Source of the DNA: an uncultured Spirochaetales bacterium
GTDB lineage: Bacteria; UBP6; UBA1177
DNA: 6,955 bases
Assembly (NCBI GenBank): GCA_902780365.1
Contig: CACZFE010000087.1
Location: 1-6,955, forward strand
Direction of reading: 5' to 3'
The translations under genes were made by a program, and so were the position numbers. Under the pieces are notes generated by a model. The model worked only from the letters and a program-made list of their open reading frames with translations. It did no database searches and had not been told where the DNA came from. Below are positions 5,879-6,955 of the stretch, one piece after another; the stretch's first letter is position 1, and each line of letters begins with the position of its first letter.

Positions 5879-6583
5879 TTATTCGTCTTTCTTTTCCTGG
5901 GCTTCTTTTTCAGCTTTTTCCTTCATACGCATTTCGCGGTATTCTTCGGCCGTCATCAGAGGATCATCAGTTTTTATATCGATAAACAAAACACCGTTTA
6001 AATGATCCGTTTCGTGTTGAAAAATAACAGCCGTAAAGCCTTGGATGTGTTCAACTTTGCGCTCTAATTTGTCGCCGTTCATGACATCGTATTCAACATC
6101 GATATCTTGCCACCTTTCGACCTGTCCGTAACCTGCCGGAATCGAGAGGCAGCCTTCCCATCCGACAACCTTTTCACCTCTTTTTTCTTTAATCACAATG
6201 TTGTAATAAAATTCAAAAGGTTTTCCTTCTTTGTCGAATCTCTGGACCATGATGAGACGTCTGTTTATTCCGACTTGCGGAGCCGCGATCCCTACTCCGG
6301 TTCCGATAGCTTCTTTCATATAATTTTCAAGAACATCGTAACCTTCTGCTCCGAGTTTTGCAGGAATCGAAACCTTTCGCAGGATCTCGTTGTCCTTTTC
6401 GACATCATTCTGGAGAAGATGCCTTCTTTCGGTGTCGTTGATGTAGCTGAGTTCCTCAGAAGTCATCGAACCGTCATCACTTCCCTGCCCTGCTGCTTTT
6501 TCATCTTTTACAGAAGCAGTCGCACACGAAAAAAACATAAACGCACAAATTGCGAACAAAAAAGAATTTCTGACTAATTTCAT
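5879..6583 (-). CDS. def: Peptide deformylase with a lipoprotein signal peptide
   Basis: Peptide deformylases are metalloenzymes that remove formyl from the N-terminal Met of nascent chains, normally in the cytosol. All three catalytic motifs are intact: GVGIAAPQ (96-103, with Q103), EGCLS (143-147, metal ligand C145) and HETDH (190-194, ligands H190 and H194, catalytic E191). Unusually, the 234-aa protein begins with K2/R5, a hydrophobic core (7-18) and a lipobox-like FFSC with C20, then a polar linker (21-57), the domain (about 58-205) and a charged Lys/Glu tail (206-234). The start is supported by GAGGTG 7 nt upstream; the internal ATG at codon 40 has no well-placed ribosome site. A mature lipoprotein with Ala at +2 would be expected to go to the outer membrane by E. 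coli rules. The usual NPxI segment reads NIVI. It is first in an operon with rsmE. Confidence 0.9.
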   Translation of the reverse strand: MKLVRNSFLFAICAFMFFSCATASVKDEKAAGQGSDDGSMTSEELSYINDTERRHLLQNDVEKDNEILRKVSIPAKLGAEGYDVLENYMKEAIGTGVGIAAPQVGINRRLIMVQRFDKEGKPFEFYYNIVIKEKRGEKVVGWEGCLSIPAGYGQVERWQDIDVEYDVMNGDKLERKVEHIQGFTAVIFQHETDHLNGVLFIDIKTDDPLMTAEEYREMRMKEKAEKEAQEKKDE

Positions 6584-6590
6584 AATGTGT

Positions 6591-6596
6591 CACCTC
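6591..6596 (-). promoter_or_regulatory. Strong ribosome binding site supporting the long def start
   Basis: GAGGTG lies 7 nt before the ATG at 6583. It matters because it means the lipoprotein signal is translated, rather than the gene starting at the internal ATG of codon 40 to give a cytosolic enzyme. Confidence 0.75.
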
Positions 6597-6621
6597 AAAC
6601 AATTATTCAAAAAACCTGCAA

Positions 6622-6649
6622 ACTATAACAGAAAAATAAGATAAGACAA
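6622..6649 (-). promoter_or_regulatory. Putative sigma-70-type promoter for def-rsmE
   Basis: On the minus strand TTGTCT (6649-6644) and TATAGT (6627-6622) are 16 bp apart. TATAGT matches the -10 consensus at five of six positions. The predicted start near 6615 gives a leader of about 32 nt containing the GAGGTG site. The -35 box begins only 4 nt after the 29-nt palindrome. Confidence 0.5.
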
Positions 6650-6653
6650 GTTT

Positions 6654-6682
6654 GTAGAGACGTCATATTATGGCGTCTCTAC
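6654..6682. repeat. 29-nt near-perfect palindrome (13-bp arms, 3-nt loop)
   Basis: Arms 6654-6666 and 6670-6682 flank the loop ATT. They are complementary except position 10 (T6663 opposite G6673), a G-U wobble in plus-strand RNA but a C-A mismatch in minus-strand RNA. The outer arm GTAGAGACG...CGTCTCTAC recalls short dispersed palindromes that I remember from several unrelated bacteria, so it may be a REP or miniature-element copy. It lies between the stop of the oxidoreductase gene and the def promoter, where it could also slow or end transcription. No T-run directly follows it on either strand, so a canonical intrinsic terminator is not supported. Confidence 0.8.
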
Positions 6683-6720
6683 GGATAAATATTTGATTTC
6701 ACAAATAAATTTTCAGATTC

Positions 6721-6955
6721 TTATTTCAGAGTCTTTGCCAGTTCTCTTCCGATTTTGACAGCTTCCATGTTGAAATCTTCGGTTCCTTTCGGTGCTGCCT
6801 GAAGAACTGCTTTTTCGAGCGAATCTTCGGAAACGAGTTTCGTGACTTCGACAAATGCGGAAAGCGAAACGATGTTGAGGGCGATGAGTTTGCCCTCGCG
6901 TTCCACCACGACGGACTCGACCACGCCTTCCATGTCGTTGAGCTTGCCCTCGATC
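6721..6955 (-). CDS. 2-oxoacid:ferredoxin oxidoreductase gamma subunit, C-terminal part (5' end missing at right edge)
   Basis: Seventy-seven codons are visible, with no start inside the window; the reading frame is open to the right edge, so the ATG at 6933 is just an internal Met. The C-terminus reads LIALNIVSLSAF, TKLVSEDSLEKAV and APKGTEDFNMEAVKIG, which matches the end of gamma subunits of 2-oxoacid (pyruvate, 2-oxoglutarate or 2-ketoisovalerate):ferredoxin oxidoreductases, where NxVxLGA, GLVS and PKGTEELN-like patterns are usual. These enzymes oxidatively decarboxylate 2-oxoacids to acyl-CoA and reduce ferredoxin. Substrate cannot be decided from this end. The gene is probably last in its operon. 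Third-position GC is high in the first 29 visible codons (25 of 29) and drops to 20 of 48 in the rest. Confidence 0.75.
   Translation of the reverse strand, partial: IEGKLNDMEGVVESVVVEREGKLIALNIVSLSAFVEVTKLVSEDSLEKAVLQAAPKGTEDFNMEAVKIGRELAKTLK

Noticed and set aside
6107..6577. A 156-codon plus-strand frame opposite def.
   Set aside because: It is antisense to a gene with all deformylase motifs and has no signature of its own.
1..6955. CRISPR array, tRNA, rRNA, transposase or prophage signs.
   Set aside because: I saw no regularly spaced repeats, cloverleaf-like segments, or transposase or phage proteins in any frame.

Overview
The window looks like chromosomal DNA from a diderm, anaerobic bacterium of moderate-to-low GC. 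Diderm is suggested by a lipoprotein signal, signal-peptide-plus-TM Bat proteins and an Aat transferase. Anaerobic is suggested by a 2-hydroxyacyl-CoA dehydratase-type activase, a membrane polyferredoxin and a 2-oxoacid:ferredoxin oxidoreductase subunit. The RsmE is closest, from memory, to the delta/gammaproteobacterial type. I cannot name the phylum. Coding density is very high and no gap exceeds 300 bases.

Left block (1-3202, minus strand), read right to left: aat (Leu/Phe-tRNA-protein transferase), a BatD-like membrane protein, BatA (VWA) and a BatB-like VWA protein cut by the left edge. The three Bat genes are tightly coupled by 14-bp and 4-bp overlaps with strong Shine-Dalgarno sites. 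MoxR and DUF58 genes, which often precede such genes, are not between aat and batD.

Middle block (3304-5140, plus strand), diverging from aat across a 101-bp promoter region: a three-gene operon with ATGA overlaps. It encodes a YjiL/HgdC-like ATP-dependent activase with [4Fe-4S] cysteines, a 74-aa membrane-anchored CxxC protein, and a NapH/YccM-like membrane polyferredoxin with 18 cysteines. I infer an electron-delivery module for an ATP-driven low-potential reductase or dehydratase. The enzyme that would be activated is not in the window.

Right block (5148-6955, minus strand): the C-terminal end of a 2-oxoacid:ferredoxin oxidoreductase gamma subunit, cut by the right edge; then an intergenic region with a 29-nt palindrome and a promoter; then a peptide deformylase with a lipoprotein signal peptide and all catalytic motifs; then rsmE, which converges on the polyferredoxin gene with only 7 bp between them.

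The best candidates for something new are the apparently exported, lipid-anchored peptide deformylase and the activase/CxxC/polyferredoxin operon without its reductase.
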